NCBI GenBank assembly: GCA_031539425.1
Contig: JAVKLI010000040.1
Span: forward strand, 1-23,230
Length of the DNA stretch: 23,230 nt
DNA from: UBA4416 sp031539425
GTDB taxonomy: Bacteria; Bacteroidota; Bacteroidia; B-17B0; Aurantibacillaceae
Direction: 5' to 3'
In this document: in pieces, positions 15,092-23,195 of the stretch
How positions within the stretch are numbered: the first letter of the stretch is position 1
Layout: each line of letters opens with the position of its first letter
Translations under genes and position numbers: made by a program
The notes under the pieces: model-generated
What the model saw: the letters and a program-made list of their open reading frames with translations, nothing else
What the model was told of the DNA's origin: nothing
Database searches by the model: none

Positions 15092-18000
15092 TGAGAAAAT
15101 GAATTAAAATAGTTATGTATTTTTTCTTTGTAATAAGGCGTATATTTTGGGGAAATACTTTGAATCATTTCTTTTTCCTTTTCTTTTTTAATTTCAAAGT
15201 TTAGTTTATTATGATTAGTATTTTTTAAAGTTTGATCGCCTTCGTTTGATTTACGTTTTTCATCCTGTTCCCTTTCTTTATCAGCTTTATCACTTTCTAA
15301 TAGTTTGGTTAAAATTTGATTTTGACGATTTATTGTTTCTTGTGAAATAGATTTATTTACAATATCTTTTTCATTTTGTTCCATTAGATCTAAAATATGA
15401 TTAATACTATTTTCACCCGATTTGTTTGTATAACTTTGCATCATTTTTTGTAACTGATTTTTGATGTACTGCTGTTGAGCAGCCATTTTATAAAATTGTT
15501 CGCTATTACTATTTATATTTTGCATAGCCATACCCTTACCTTTATTTTGATTATTTCCTTTTTCCTTACCATTATTTTGTTTCCCTTGTTCTAAAGATTT
15601 TTTTAAACTTTCAATTTGTTTAGAAAGCTGCTCTTGCATATTTTTTAATGATTGTTTAGATGGTTTACCACTACCCTGACCATTGTTATTACCAGGTTTT
15701 TTACACGACCCTGATTTGCAACTTGAATTGCTTTTAGCTTTCCCCTCTTTTGCTTGTTTTTGAGATTGTTCCAATGATATATTTAACATAACAGCTAAAT
15801 TATTAAATGAAGTCATATTATATTGCATTTTAAACGCTGCAGCAATAGGCTTTCTTTCTTCTAATAGACTTAAAATTTCTTTACTAGTTCTTTTAATATT
15901 TTCAATATTTTTATTTGTAGTAGCTGTTATTATAGGATTTCTTTTACTTAATGTGTGTAAGCTATCTTCAACTAATTTAAAATACTCATTAAATGCTATT
16001 TGTGTTTTACCAATTTCAGTATAAAGTGGGTCATCTAAAAGTATTTTTTTTGTACTACCGATCAGTTTTTCTTGCTCAAAAGAAAGTAGCAATAAATTTT
16101 CTATTATTTGTCTCAGCGCTTGTAAATCTTCTTCATTTTCAGTTTGTTCTTCTTCTTTAAGCTTTTTATCTAAATCATCTTCCATTTTGCTTAACGCTTC
16201 TATTGATTCTTTTTGAGCCTCTTGAGCTGTTTTTTTATTTTTATTTTTTAATGCATTTGATGCTTTATTTAATTTGTTGCTAATATCTTCTTCATGTTTT
16301 TTGGTAAGCAATAAATCTTTTTTATTTTCTAATTTTTGATTTAACTTGTCAATCTCGGCTTTATCATTTTTTAGTTCATTAAATTGTTTAGATATATTAA
16401 GTTGAGTTTCATGCGTTTTGTCAAAATTTTGATTTTTATTTTGAGTTAATTCATTTAAAAGATTTTGTTCTTGAAATTTTATATCGTTTATTTTTTTAAA
16501 CATATCTGATAGTTTTTGCTCAATTTCAATTTGCTTAAAAACCTCATAAGCCTTACTTAATTCTTTTTCAATTTCAGTATTCGATAATTTAATATCATCT
16601 AATTTTTCTTTTAAAAAATTTTTATCGTTTAACTCTAAAAGTTTTTGCAGCTCCATTAAATTCTTCTTTATTTCTGGGTTTAATATACTATCCATTAATT
16701 GTTGTAATTGTTTTTCTTTTTCTAATAGAGCTTCACTCTTTGTAAACGATTGGTTGTTGTTTGAAGGATTTTGATTAAATTTTTCCACCTTATTTTGAAT
16801 TATTTTTTGAAATTCAATTAACTCTTTAATTTTTTTCTTTTCTTCCCATGATACCTTATTTGTTTCGTTCATTTTAGTATCAATTTCTAATATAGACTTT
16901 TCTATTTTTTTTGACATCGTGATGCTATTAGCCATATTATTTTTATTTAATAAATTTTCGCTTCCTTGTTTTATTTTTAACAATGAATCGGATGGACGTT
17001 CAATTTTTTTAATGGTAGATTTTGTTTTTTTAAAACTATGTGGCGCATCATTATCGCTCACTTCAAAATAATATTCTATGGTATTTCCAGGTTGTAATTT
17101 TAAAGCATTAATATCAAACGTATAGTCGAAAGTTTGATAAACAAGCGATTTATCAATTAAAATATTGTGTGAATAACACTTAAATGCTTTTTGCTTTAAC
17201 GAGTCTTCAAAATATATAGTGTATATAAAAAATAAATTATGAAATCCATAATCATCTTTTATATTTCCATACAAAAAAAATAAACCATTATTTGTGGTAT
17301 CTCTATCTTCGGTGATTTGAATTTTAGGAAATTCATCTTTAATAGCTTTGACATTTATATTAAGAGAATCAATGGGTTTGTTTGCAAATCGATTGATACT
17401 TTTAATATTCAAAAACTTATTTTGATAGAAGTGTTTTGAAAAATTAAAAAAATCTTTAGTTTTTAAAGGAATTATAGTTGAAGCAGAATCGACATTTACA
17501 ATTAGTGTACTTGTATGTTTGCAATAAAAATCCCAAGATATATATGTCCCCTCTGGCACTTCAAAATTTATCTCATTTTCTTTTATTTCTTTTTTTAATC
17601 CAGTATATAAAGGATAGGTTATATATGCAACTTGCTTAATTAATATGGGTTTGGGTAATACTTTAATTATATAGTCTTCACTTTTATAGTTTAACCCTAA
17701 AAAATTAATTTTAACATCTTCATAAACTTGTTGAATAGTATATGTAAATTCATTAGATTTTTTTTTCTCCATTAAAATTTCATGGCCATTAGCGTTCAAT
17801 ATTAGTTCATTTGGTATGTTTGAACCATTCAATTCAATCAATAAATCAATGTTTTCGCCATATAAAACATCTAAACATTTGTTTTTTATATGAAATGTAA
17901 ATGGGGCTTTTTTAATAATTTTTGTTTGAGGATGAACAAATTGATATGTACCATCTATTAATACATTTGGGCATAATAACCAAATAAAACTGAAGATTAC

Positions 18001-18498
18001 AAAAACAGAAACAATATATTTTAAATACTTTTTATTTACTGAAAACTGAATTGCATTTTTAAAGTTATAAAATTGTAATTCATTTGTTTTTTGAATCACA
18101 CTAGCTAATAATAACTGATCAGACTTTTCACTTTCATTGTTCAATAATTGCTGAAGATGCAATGTGTTGAGTAATTTATCTTTTATATTGGTAAAGTATT
18201 TACCAATTATTTCGGCAGCATACTCATTAGTTATACTTTTTTTATACTTTAAAATATTTAAAATAGGATTTAATAAATAGACATAAATAAAATATATTGA
18301 AAAAAGTAAAAAACAAGCAGTAATTGCTGTCGTTATAGTAGTGTTAAAAGCAAAATAATAATCTAGCGTAACGCTTAATAAAAAAAATAAAGAGGTACTG
18401 GGAATTAAAATAAAAACACCCTTTAATAATTCGTTTTTATAGTATTTTACTAAAAACAACTCAAGTTGATGTTGTAAATTATTTGAAATAGGTTTCAA
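15088..18498 (-). CDS. DUF4175 family membrane and coiled-coil protein
   Basis: A 1136-residue protein of the Bacteroidota DUF4175 family. It has two N-terminal transmembrane segments (about 27-48 and 55-80) and a third at about 160-177. A beta-rich region follows (about 195-490, with a segment around DDYGFHNLFFIY), then long Glu/Lys/Asn-rich coiled coils (about 510-800). A low-complexity Gly/Asn/Gln/Lys tail region (about 915-1010) includes CKSGSCKKPGNNNGQGSGK. Function is unknown. Its envelope topology and pairing with ybeY recur across the phylum. The only start giving the full N terminus is TTG at 18498; no ATG occurs before the TM segments. An exact TAAATTTG -7 box lies 15 nt upstream, inside an inverted repeat. 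Expression from a very short leader and rare start codon suggests low translation. Confidence 0.9.
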   Translation of the reverse strand: MKPISNNLQHQLELFLVKYYKNELLKGVFILIPSTSLFFLLSVTLDYYFAFNTTITTAITACFLLFSIYFIYVYLLNPILNILKYKKSITNEYAAEIIGKYFTNIKDKLLNTLHLQQLLNNESEKSDQLLLASVIQKTNELQFYNFKNAIQFSVNKKYLKYIVSVFVIFSFIWLLCPNVLIDGTYQFVHPQTKIIKKAPFTFHIKNKCLDVLYGENIDLLIELNGSNIPNELILNANGHEILMEKKKSNEFTYTIQQVYEDVKINFLGLNYKSEDYIIKVLPKPILIKQVAYITYPLYTGLKKEIKENEINFEVPEGTYISWDFYCKHTSTLIVNVDSASTIIPLKTKDFFNFSKHFYQNKFLNIKSINRFANKPIDSLNINVKAIKDEFPKIQITEDRDTTNNGLFFLYGNIKDDYGFHNLFFIYTIYFEDSLKQKAFKCYSHNILIDKSLVYQTFDYTFDINALKLQPGNTIEYYFEVSDNDAPHSFKKTKSTIKKIERPSDSLLKIKQGSENLLNKNNMANSITMSKKIEKSILEIDTKMNETNKVSWEEKKKIKELIEFQKIIQNKVEKFNQNPSNNNQSFTKSEALLEKEKQLQQLMDSILNPEIKKNLMELQKLLELNDKNFLKEKLDDIKLSNTEIEKELSKAYEVFKQIEIEQKLSDMFKKINDIKFQEQNLLNELTQNKNQNFDKTHETQLNISKQFNELKNDKAEIDKLNQKLENKKDLLLTKKHEEDISNKLNKASNALKNKNKKTAQEAQKESIEALSKMEDDLDKKLKEEEQTENEEDLQALRQIIENLLLLSFEQEKLIGSTKKILLDDPLYTEIGKTQIAFNEYFKLVEDSLHTLSKRNPIITATTNKNIENIKRTSKEILSLLEERKPIAAAFKMQYNMTSFNNLAVMLNISLEQSQKQAKEGKAKSNSSCKSGSCKKPGNNNGQGSGKPSKQSLKNMQEQLSKQIESLKKSLEQGKQNNGKEKGNNQNKGKGMAMQNINSNSEQFYKMAAQQQYIKNQLQKMMQSYTNKSGENSINHILDLMEQNEKDIVNKSISQETINRQNQILTKLLESDKADKEREQDEKRKSNEGDQTLKNTNHNKLNFEIKKEKEKEMIQSISPKYTPYYKEKIHNYFNSFSQ

Positions 18499-18501
18499 AA
18501 A

Positions 18502-18533
18502 AATAGCTTTTTACAAATTTAATAAAAGCTATT
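18502..18533. promoter_or_regulatory. Inverted repeat straddling a -7 box: operator or terminator
   Basis: AATAGCTTTT (18502-18511) and AAAAGCTATT (18524-18533) form a perfect 10-bp inverted repeat with a 12-nt centre. On the minus strand the centre contains TAAATTTG (18521-18514), an exact -7 match for the DUF4175 gene. The right edge runs into a seven-T tract, so the element could also act as the terminator of the upstream PD40 gene. A third copy of the arm, AAAGCTATT, lies at 18566-18574 over that gene's stop codon. Confidence 0.5.
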
Positions 18534-18569
18534 CAACTTACGCATCAAAAAAAAATGTATGAATGAAAG

Positions 18570-20894
18570 CTATTTAGTACAAAAAAAACTGTTTTTAATT
18601 AATTGTTCTAATGTATATCTATTGCCATTATAATATCCTACAATCCATGCTCCTTTTAATCCTTGTTTTATTAAATAATTTCTATAATCATTTATTACAT
18701 TTAAAATATGTTCATTTCCTTGATAAAACCTAGTTAAACCATCATCAGCTGTTGTAATTTGTTCAACTGCACCATATTTTTTAAACGATTCAATGGTGCT
18801 TTTATTTACTTTAGAAAAGGCACCTAATTGAACTTTAAACGTTATTTTCTCAAAATTGTAATTGCCAATTACTTGTAATAGCTTATCAAATAATTGTTGA
18901 TTTTCATACAATACTTTATCCATTAAAGGTTCAAGTTCTAAACTTGAACAATTTGATCTTACATTAGCTACAGGTTGTTCTTCTTTTTCATCAACGGCAG
19001 GTTGCTTAGTAGGATTTTCTTTTTTCTCTTCAACTATAGTAGGTGGTTCTTCACTTGGAATAAGTTGTTGTTTAGCTTCAGGATGAGTCATAAAATCAAG
19101 GGTATATGTAACATTTGTAAATTGAGATAATTTACGGGTACTTAGCTTGATAATTGTATCAACCATTAACTCAGTTTTTGGTACAATTTTTATTTGATAA
19201 TCATCATTAATTGGTAATGCTACAACAAATTCACCTGTTAGTGGGTCAATATTTGCTTTTTCGTATTTATACCCAGTAGCAGATACTTTTACAAAACCGC
19301 CCACTTTTCTTTTATCAACTGTTACTTTTCCGCTTACTAACATTATTGGAGGTAAAGTAACATTACTAATTGCTGGAGATATTAAATAAATATCATCTAA
19401 TCCTTTAGCCCCATTTAAACCTCTACGAGATGAGAAAAAACCTTGAGAACCATCAGTAGATACAATATAACCAATATCATCATAAGGTGTGTTAATTTGT
19501 AACCCTAAATTAACAACTTCGCTCCAATAGTTATTTTTTAATTCAGAATACATTACATCAAAGCCACCAATGCTGTTATGTCCTGTTGAACTAAAAAACA
19601 AAGACGTTCCATTAGGGTGTATAAACGGAGAGTCTTCATCATAAGGTGTGTTAATTGTTGGCCCCAAATTAATTGCTGGCCCCCATTCACCCTCATTTTT
19701 TTCAGAAACATATATATCTAATCCACCTTCTCCACCATCTCTATCAGATGAAAAATATAAAAATCTGCCATCAGCAGAAATAACAGCGTTTGCTTCATGA
19801 GCTTCTGTATTTATATTTTCATTTAGTTTAAATTGGGTAGAAAAAGTCCCATCTTTATTTAATAAGCACTCATATATATCCTCGCCTGGTTCAACCATTA
19901 CTTCTTTTTTTTCTACAGGTTCTTCTTCTTCTTTAATTTTATCTTTATCTGTTTCTAAATTTGTATCAGTTTCTGATACATCATTTTTACTTGTTTCTGA
20001 TTCAAAATCTTCATTATCTAAGGTTTCGCTATTTTCAGGTTTTATATTTTTTGTTTTATTTGTATTTATAAATTCTTCTAGTTTGTCTTTGCTAACAGAG
20101 TTGGAAAAAACACTAAATCCATCGCTTGATATAGAAGTTATACCATCATTAATTTTACTATTAAAAGATGGCACCGAAATATTGCAACAATAAGAACCAT
20201 TTGGTGTTTTTGTCACCATAAATACATCAGCATTATAAACTCCATATTTAGCATCTTGTTCCATATTTTGATCCATTAAAGCGCCAATACATTTAGGACC
20301 AATATAAGAATAGTATAATTTTGAATTATTTAATGATAAAATTGGAAATGCTTCAGCATCTCTTGTGTTAATAGGCGAACCTAAATTTGTAATTGTAACT
20401 TTGTTAATTTTTTTAATAAATAATTCGCTTAAATTTTCACATTGCTTTATACCCATTTCAGCTTCTTTATATAAACCCTCTCTAACCTCATCTAATTCTT
20501 CTTCTGGTTTATTAGCAATAAAGTTTTTATAAAGTTTTATAGCTTCCTTTTCCAAACCATTTACGTGGTAAGCTTTTGCTAAATAGAAAGGGCTTTCTTC
20601 AAACTCTTCTAATTTGACTTGCTCTTGAAAAATCTTTAATGCTTGTTCTTTTTTTGAAGGGTCGTTTAACGCACAAATTCCTAAATAGTATTTATATTCA
20701 TTGTTGTCCGGATCATTTTTTTTTAAGATTGAATAAATTTTAAATGCTCTATCAAATTGCCCTTGATTTAGCGCATTTAATGCATTTTCAGCTACCATTT
20801 CAACATCTTCCTCAACATCTTCATCTTCTTGAGCTTTTAAATTGTTGGGGGTCAGAAATAGTAATATAATACAAATTGATAAAAATAATTTCAT
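18570..20894 (-). CDS. TPR / PD40 beta-propeller / SPOR-like envelope protein
   Basis: A periplasmic or outer-membrane-associated protein of 774 residues from the preferred ATG at 20894, where MKLFLSICIILLFLTPNNLKAQ is a clean signal peptide. An upstream in-frame ATG at 20954 would add 20 residues without signal character. In mature order: an acidic start (EDEDVEEDVE), TPR-like helices, PD40/WD40-like blades with NT..AxxxPxxSxDG..LYFSS patterns such as ISADGRFLYFSSDRDGGEGGLDIY and NTPYDEDSPFIHPNGTSLFFSS. A Glu/Lys/Thr-rich insert splits the propeller. A carboxypeptidase-regulatory-like domain (VSGKVTVDKRKVGGFVKV...) follows, then a C-terminal SPOR-like domain (FKVQLGAF...GLTRFYQG...GAWIVGYYNG). 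The order resembles PorE-type proteins of the type IX secretion system, but with SPOR in place of an OmpA domain. Peptidoglycan binding is inferred. Confidence 0.85.
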   Translation of the reverse strand: MKLFLSICIILLFLTPNNLKAQEDEDVEEDVEMVAENALNALNQGQFDRAFKIYSILKKNDPDNNEYKYYLGICALNDPSKKEQALKIFQEQVKLEEFEESPFYLAKAYHVNGLEKEAIKLYKNFIANKPEEELDEVREGLYKEAEMGIKQCENLSELFIKKINKVTITNLGSPINTRDAEAFPILSLNNSKLYYSYIGPKCIGALMDQNMEQDAKYGVYNADVFMVTKTPNGSYCCNISVPSFNSKINDGITSISSDGFSVFSNSVSKDKLEEFINTNKTKNIKPENSETLDNEDFESETSKNDVSETDTNLETDKDKIKEEEEPVEKKEVMVEPGEDIYECLLNKDGTFSTQFKLNENINTEAHEANAVISADGRFLYFSSDRDGGEGGLDIYVSEKNEGEWGPAINLGPTINTPYDEDSPFIHPNGTSLFFSSTGHNSIGGFDVMYSELKNNYWSEVVNLGLQINTPYDDIGYIVSTDGSQGFFSSRRGLNGAKGLDDIYLISPAISNVTLPPIMLVSGKVTVDKRKVGGFVKVSATGYKYEKANIDPLTGEFVVALPINDDYQIKIVPKTELMVDTIIKLSTRKLSQFTNVTYTLDFMTHPEAKQQLIPSEEPPTIVEEKKENPTKQPAVDEKEEQPVANVRSNCSSLELEPLMDKVLYENQQLFDKLLQVIGNYNFEKITFKVQLGAFSKVNKSTIESFKKYGAVEQITTADDGLTRFYQGNEHILNVINDYRNYLIKQGLKGAWIVGYYNGNRYTLEQLIKNSFFCTK

Positions 20895-20971
20895 GGTTTT
20901 ATTGCTTGAAAAATTTGCTAAATTAACAATTTTATTGATAAATAAGTTTTTCATAAAAACGCACTAACGTT

Positions 20972-21012
20972 AAAAAACTGACATTGCTATCAATTTAGAT
21001 AACAATGTCAGT
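20972..21012 (-). terminator. Intrinsic terminator of the prs-bL25 unit
   Basis: A long hairpin has arms ACTGACATTG (20977-20986) and CAATGTCAGT (21003-21012), extended after one mismatch by TATC/GATA around a 6-nt loop. On the minus strand a six-T tract follows (plus-strand A at 20972-20977). It lies 18 bases beyond the bL25 stop codon, which makes it a strong Rho-independent terminator separating bL25 from the PD40 gene. Confidence 0.9.
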
Positions 21013-21029
21013 TGTTGATAATTTATAAT

Positions 21030-21656
21030 TTATTTTTTTGCTACTGATTTTGCAGGCGCAGCTGATTTTGCAGGCGCAGCTGTAGCTGATTTAGCATTTT
21101 CTTCAGCCGCTACCGCTCTAGTTGTAGATACTGTTACTACAGTTACATTTTTTGCATTTAAAAAAGTAACTCCTTTTGCTTTTAAATCTTCTACTGATAT
21201 AGAACCCCCAATTTCAAGCTCATTAATTGATACCTCAATATTATCTGGCAATTCTTCTGCTAAACCACGACACTTTAACTTTCGAGTTTTTAAAATTAAT
21301 TTACCACCCTTTTTAACTCCCTCAGATTGGCCAGTAAGCAATACAGGGATATTTACAATTACAGGTTTATCTTTAATTATTTCAATTAAATCAGCATGGA
21401 TTAATTGGTCGTTAATTTTATGAAATTGAGTTTCTTGTAATACCGTTTTATAGGTTTTTCCATTTACCTCTACAGAAATAATGTACGGATTAGGAGAAGA
21501 CAAAATTGGGTGAAACGCTCTGATATCTGTTTGAAAATGTACCTGTTCTTTTCCGCCGTAAATTACACATGGCACTAAACCTTTTATACGTAATTCTTTT
21601 GCATTTGTTTTTCCTACGTTCGTTCGTAACGAACCGCTCAATTGTATTGTTTTCAT
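21030..21656 (-). CDS. rplY: 50S ribosomal protein bL25 / general stress protein Ctc
   Basis: bL25 binds 5S rRNA in the large subunit. The 208-residue protein is the long (Ctc/TL5) form: an N-terminal 5S-binding beta-barrel (about 1-90, with LRTNVGKTNAKELRIKGLVPCVIYGG), a second beta domain (about 95-180, with PVIVNIPVLLTGQSEGVKKGGKL and LPDNIEVSINELEIGGSISVEDL), and an Ala/Lys-rich tail. Part of the tail is an 18-bp tandem duplication. The gene follows prs with a 77-base gap that includes a GCTCGC/GCGAGC pairing (21683-21688 with 21724-21729) around a long loop. prs-ctc adjacency is common in Bacteroidota, so co-transcription is likely. A strong terminator follows. Confidence 0.94.
   Translation of the reverse strand: MKTIQLSGSLRTNVGKTNAKELRIKGLVPCVIYGGKEQVHFQTDIRAFHPILSSPNPYIISVEVNGKTYKTVLQETQFHKINDQLIHADLIEIIKDKPVIVNIPVLLTGQSEGVKKGGKLILKTRKLKCRGLAEELPDNIEVSINELEIGGSISVEDLKAKGVTFLNAKNVTVVTVSTTRAVAAEENAKSATAAPAKSAAPAKSVAKK
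21044..21079. repeat. 18-bp tandem repeat in the bL25 tail
   Basis: CTGATTTTGCAGGCGCAG occurs twice in direct tandem (21044-21061, 21062-21079). It encodes a duplicated six-residue unit of the APAKS type in the C-terminal tail of bL25. It is in frame, so copy-number change would only lengthen or shorten the tail. Confidence 0.9.
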
Positions 21657-21733
21657 TTTTTTATTTTAAATGTTTAATTTACGCTCGCCTTGTAAATCAA
21701 CACTTTTTATTTATTATATTTTAGCGAGCTTGT

Positions 21734-22666
21734 TTACATTATAAAATTGTTACTAATACTTTCGTAGTTATGAATGCTATGAATAACTTTAGCAAACAAA
21801 TCAGCAACAGATAGTGTTTTAATTTTATTAGAATTAATTTTTTGTAGAACGGTGTCTGTAATTATAAGTTCTGTCATTTTAGAATTATTTATCGTATCAA
21901 TAGCATTGCCAGATAATAAAGCGTGGGTTGCAATAGCTCTAACGCTTTTAGCACCTTTGTCCATCATCATATCAGCTGCTTTGCAAATAGTGTTAGCGGT
22001 GTCAACTAAATCGTCAATTAAAATAATATTCCTACCTTCTATATCTCCAATGGCTGTAATTTTATCAACTACATTTGCTTTAGATCGTTGCTTATAGCAT
22101 ATTACAATTTCTGCATTAAAATGTTTTGCATAAGCATTAGCTCGTTTACTACCACCCATATCTGGTGCAGCAATTGTTAAATTATCCAACCCTAAATTTT
22201 GAATGTAAGGGGCAAAAATGGATGATGCGTATAAATGATCAACAGGTACATTAAAAAAACCTTGAATTTGATCTGCGTGTAAATCCATTGTCATTATACG
22301 TGTAGCACCTGCTGTAGCAATCATATCTGCTACTAATTTAGCCCCAATAGCTACGCGTGGTTTATCCTTTCTATCTTGCCTTGCATAACCAAAATACGGC
22401 ACTACAGCTACTATATGCTTTGCAGACGCTCTTTTTGCCGCATCTATCATTAATAATAATTCCATTAAATTATCTGCAGGCGTCATAGTGGATTGAATTA
22501 AGTATACAGATTGTCCACGGATACTTTCTTCATAAGATACTTGTAACTCTCCGTCACTAAAGCAATAGTGATCCATTTTACCTAAAGGTTGTTTGTATGC
22601 TTTAGCAATAAGATTAGCTAATTGCAAAGATGCATTTCCGGAAAATATTTTAACTGCCGATTCCAT
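21734..22666 (-). CDS. prs: Ribose-phosphate pyrophosphokinase (PRPP synthetase)
   Basis: This enzyme makes PRPP from ribose 5-phosphate and ATP, the precursor for nucleotides, His, Trp and NAD. The 310-residue length is standard. Motifs are FSDGELQVSYEESIRGQSVYLIQS near the start, VVPYFGYARQDRKDKPRVAIGAKL (88-111, ATP-site region with flexible loop), MDLHADQIQGFF (127-138), PDMGGSKRA (168-176) and the PRPP loop NIILIDDLVDTANTI (213-227). In that loop the usual Gly of DT(A/G)GT is Asn225. Otherwise the active site looks complete. It lies upstream of bL25 in the same direction and is divergent from tRNA-Leu. No exact TAnnTTTG is visible on its side of the gap; TAAATTTA is a one-mismatch candidate. 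Confidence 0.96.
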   Translation of the reverse strand: MESAVKIFSGNASLQLANLIAKAYKQPLGKMDHYCFSDGELQVSYEESIRGQSVYLIQSTMTPADNLMELLLMIDAAKRASAKHIVAVVPYFGYARQDRKDKPRVAIGAKLVADMIATAGATRIMTMDLHADQIQGFFNVPVDHLYASSIFAPYIQNLGLDNLTIAAPDMGGSKRANAYAKHFNAEIVICYKQRSKANVVDKITAIGDIEGRNIILIDDLVDTANTICKAADMMMDKGAKSVRAIATHALLSGNAIDTINNSKMTELIITDTVLQKINSNKIKTLSVADLFAKVIHSIHNYESISNNFIM

Positions 22667-22705
22667 AAATGGATTTTAATAAGGGGGGTAAATTTAGTGA
22701 AATTG

Positions 22706-22737
22706 TTGGCATTAGTATTAAAAAACTACTATGTTTG
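22706..22737 (+). promoter_or_regulatory. Promoter of tRNA-Leu
   Basis: TTG (22706-22708), a 21-nt spacer and TATGTTTG (22730-22737) match the Bacteroidota promoter consensus. The -7 box ends 14 nt before the mature tRNA, leaving a short 5' leader for RNase P removal. Confidence 0.65.
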
Positions 22738-22751
22738 TAAAAAATATTTTT

Positions 22752-22831
22752 GCCCAGCTGGCGGAATTGGTAGACGCGCTGGTCTCAAACACCTGTGGGA
22801 AACCGTGCCGGTTCGACTCCGGCGCTGGGTA
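22752..22831 (+). tRNA. tRNA-Leu (anticodon CAA)
   Basis: A class II tRNA with a long variable arm. The acceptor stem is GCCCAGC with GCTGGGT (terminal G-U pair), followed by the D arm GCG...CGC. The anticodon loop is CTCAAAC with CAA at 22786-22788, which reads UUG. The T arm is GCCGG TTCGACT CCGGC and the discriminator is A. The CCA end is not encoded. The anticodon stem CTGGT/ACCTG contains one U-U mismatch at the second pair (28-42). Confidence 0.95.
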
Positions 22832-22833
22832 CA

Positions 22834-22873
22834 TAAAATTCAGTTTCATTTTAGAATTTTAAAAATATTTTTT
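22834..22873. terminator. Possible bidirectional terminator between the convergent tRNA genes
   Basis: TAAAATTC (22834-22841) and GAATTTTA (22854-22861) form an 8-bp stem, followed on the plus strand by an A/T tract with seven T (from 22868). It fills the 48-base gap between the two tRNAs and could end transcription of tRNA-Leu. The U tract is several bases from the stem, so support is moderate. Confidence 0.4.
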
Positions 22874-22879
22874 TATTGG

Positions 22880-22966
22880 CGGAGAAGGAGGGATTCGAAC
22901 CCTCGATACAGTTTCCTGTATACAAACTTTCCAGGCTTGCTCGTTCAACCACTCTGACACCTCTCC
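22880..22966 (-). tRNA. tRNA-Ser (anticodon GGA)
   Basis: A class II tRNA on the minus strand. The acceptor stem is GGAGAGG with CTTCTCC (one G-U pair). The D arm contains CAGAGTGGTTGAACGAG, and the anticodon loop is CTGGAAA with GGA (plus-strand TCC at 22930-22932), reading UCC/UCU. The variable arm is long, the T arm is GAGGG TTCGAAT CCCTC, and the discriminator is G. CCA is not encoded. No exact TAnnTTTG is seen upstream; TATTTTCG (plus-strand 22986-22993) is a one-mismatch candidate. Confidence 0.96.
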
Positions 22967-23166
22967 AAATTTTTTTAAAAAAGTTCGAAAATATAATAAA
23001 ACAATATAGTTTTGTTGTAATACTGAAGTATTTTTTTAGCAAGTTAAAGTTATTTTAGTTGCTGTAATAAAAATACGATAAACATTTATGGGGAGTTCTA
23101 TAAATTAAATGTTGATAAATTCGGTAATTTATTAATTTAATTATCTGAATATCAGGTAGTTAATTT

Positions 23167-23174
23167 TATATTTG
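23167..23174 (+). promoter_or_regulatory. Predicted -7 element for the gene at the right edge
   Basis: TATATTTG matches TAnnTTTG exactly, 21 nt before the ATG at 23196. A CTG (23145-23147) lies 19 nt upstream in the -33 position. The remainder of the 22967-23195 gap is AT-rich with no other clear feature. Confidence 0.5.
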
Positions 23175-23195
23175 CACTATAAATACATCAATAAA

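Noticed and set aside
21683..21729. GCTCGC/GCGAGC pairing in the prs-bL25 gap as a riboswitch or ribosomal-protein leader
   Set aside because: Only a 6-bp stem around a 35-nt AT-rich loop, with no further conserved structure visible; too weak to call.
22622..22957. Plus-strand frame of 111 codons running through both tRNA genes
   Set aside because: Most of it is prs antisense and structural RNA sequence; tRNA genes often look open in one frame. The tRNA folds explain the region fully.
22851..23058. Frames of about 60 codons on both strands over tRNA-Ser
   Set aside because: The apparent peptides are translations of the tRNA-Ser gene (a well-known false peptide pattern) and have no coding signal of their own.
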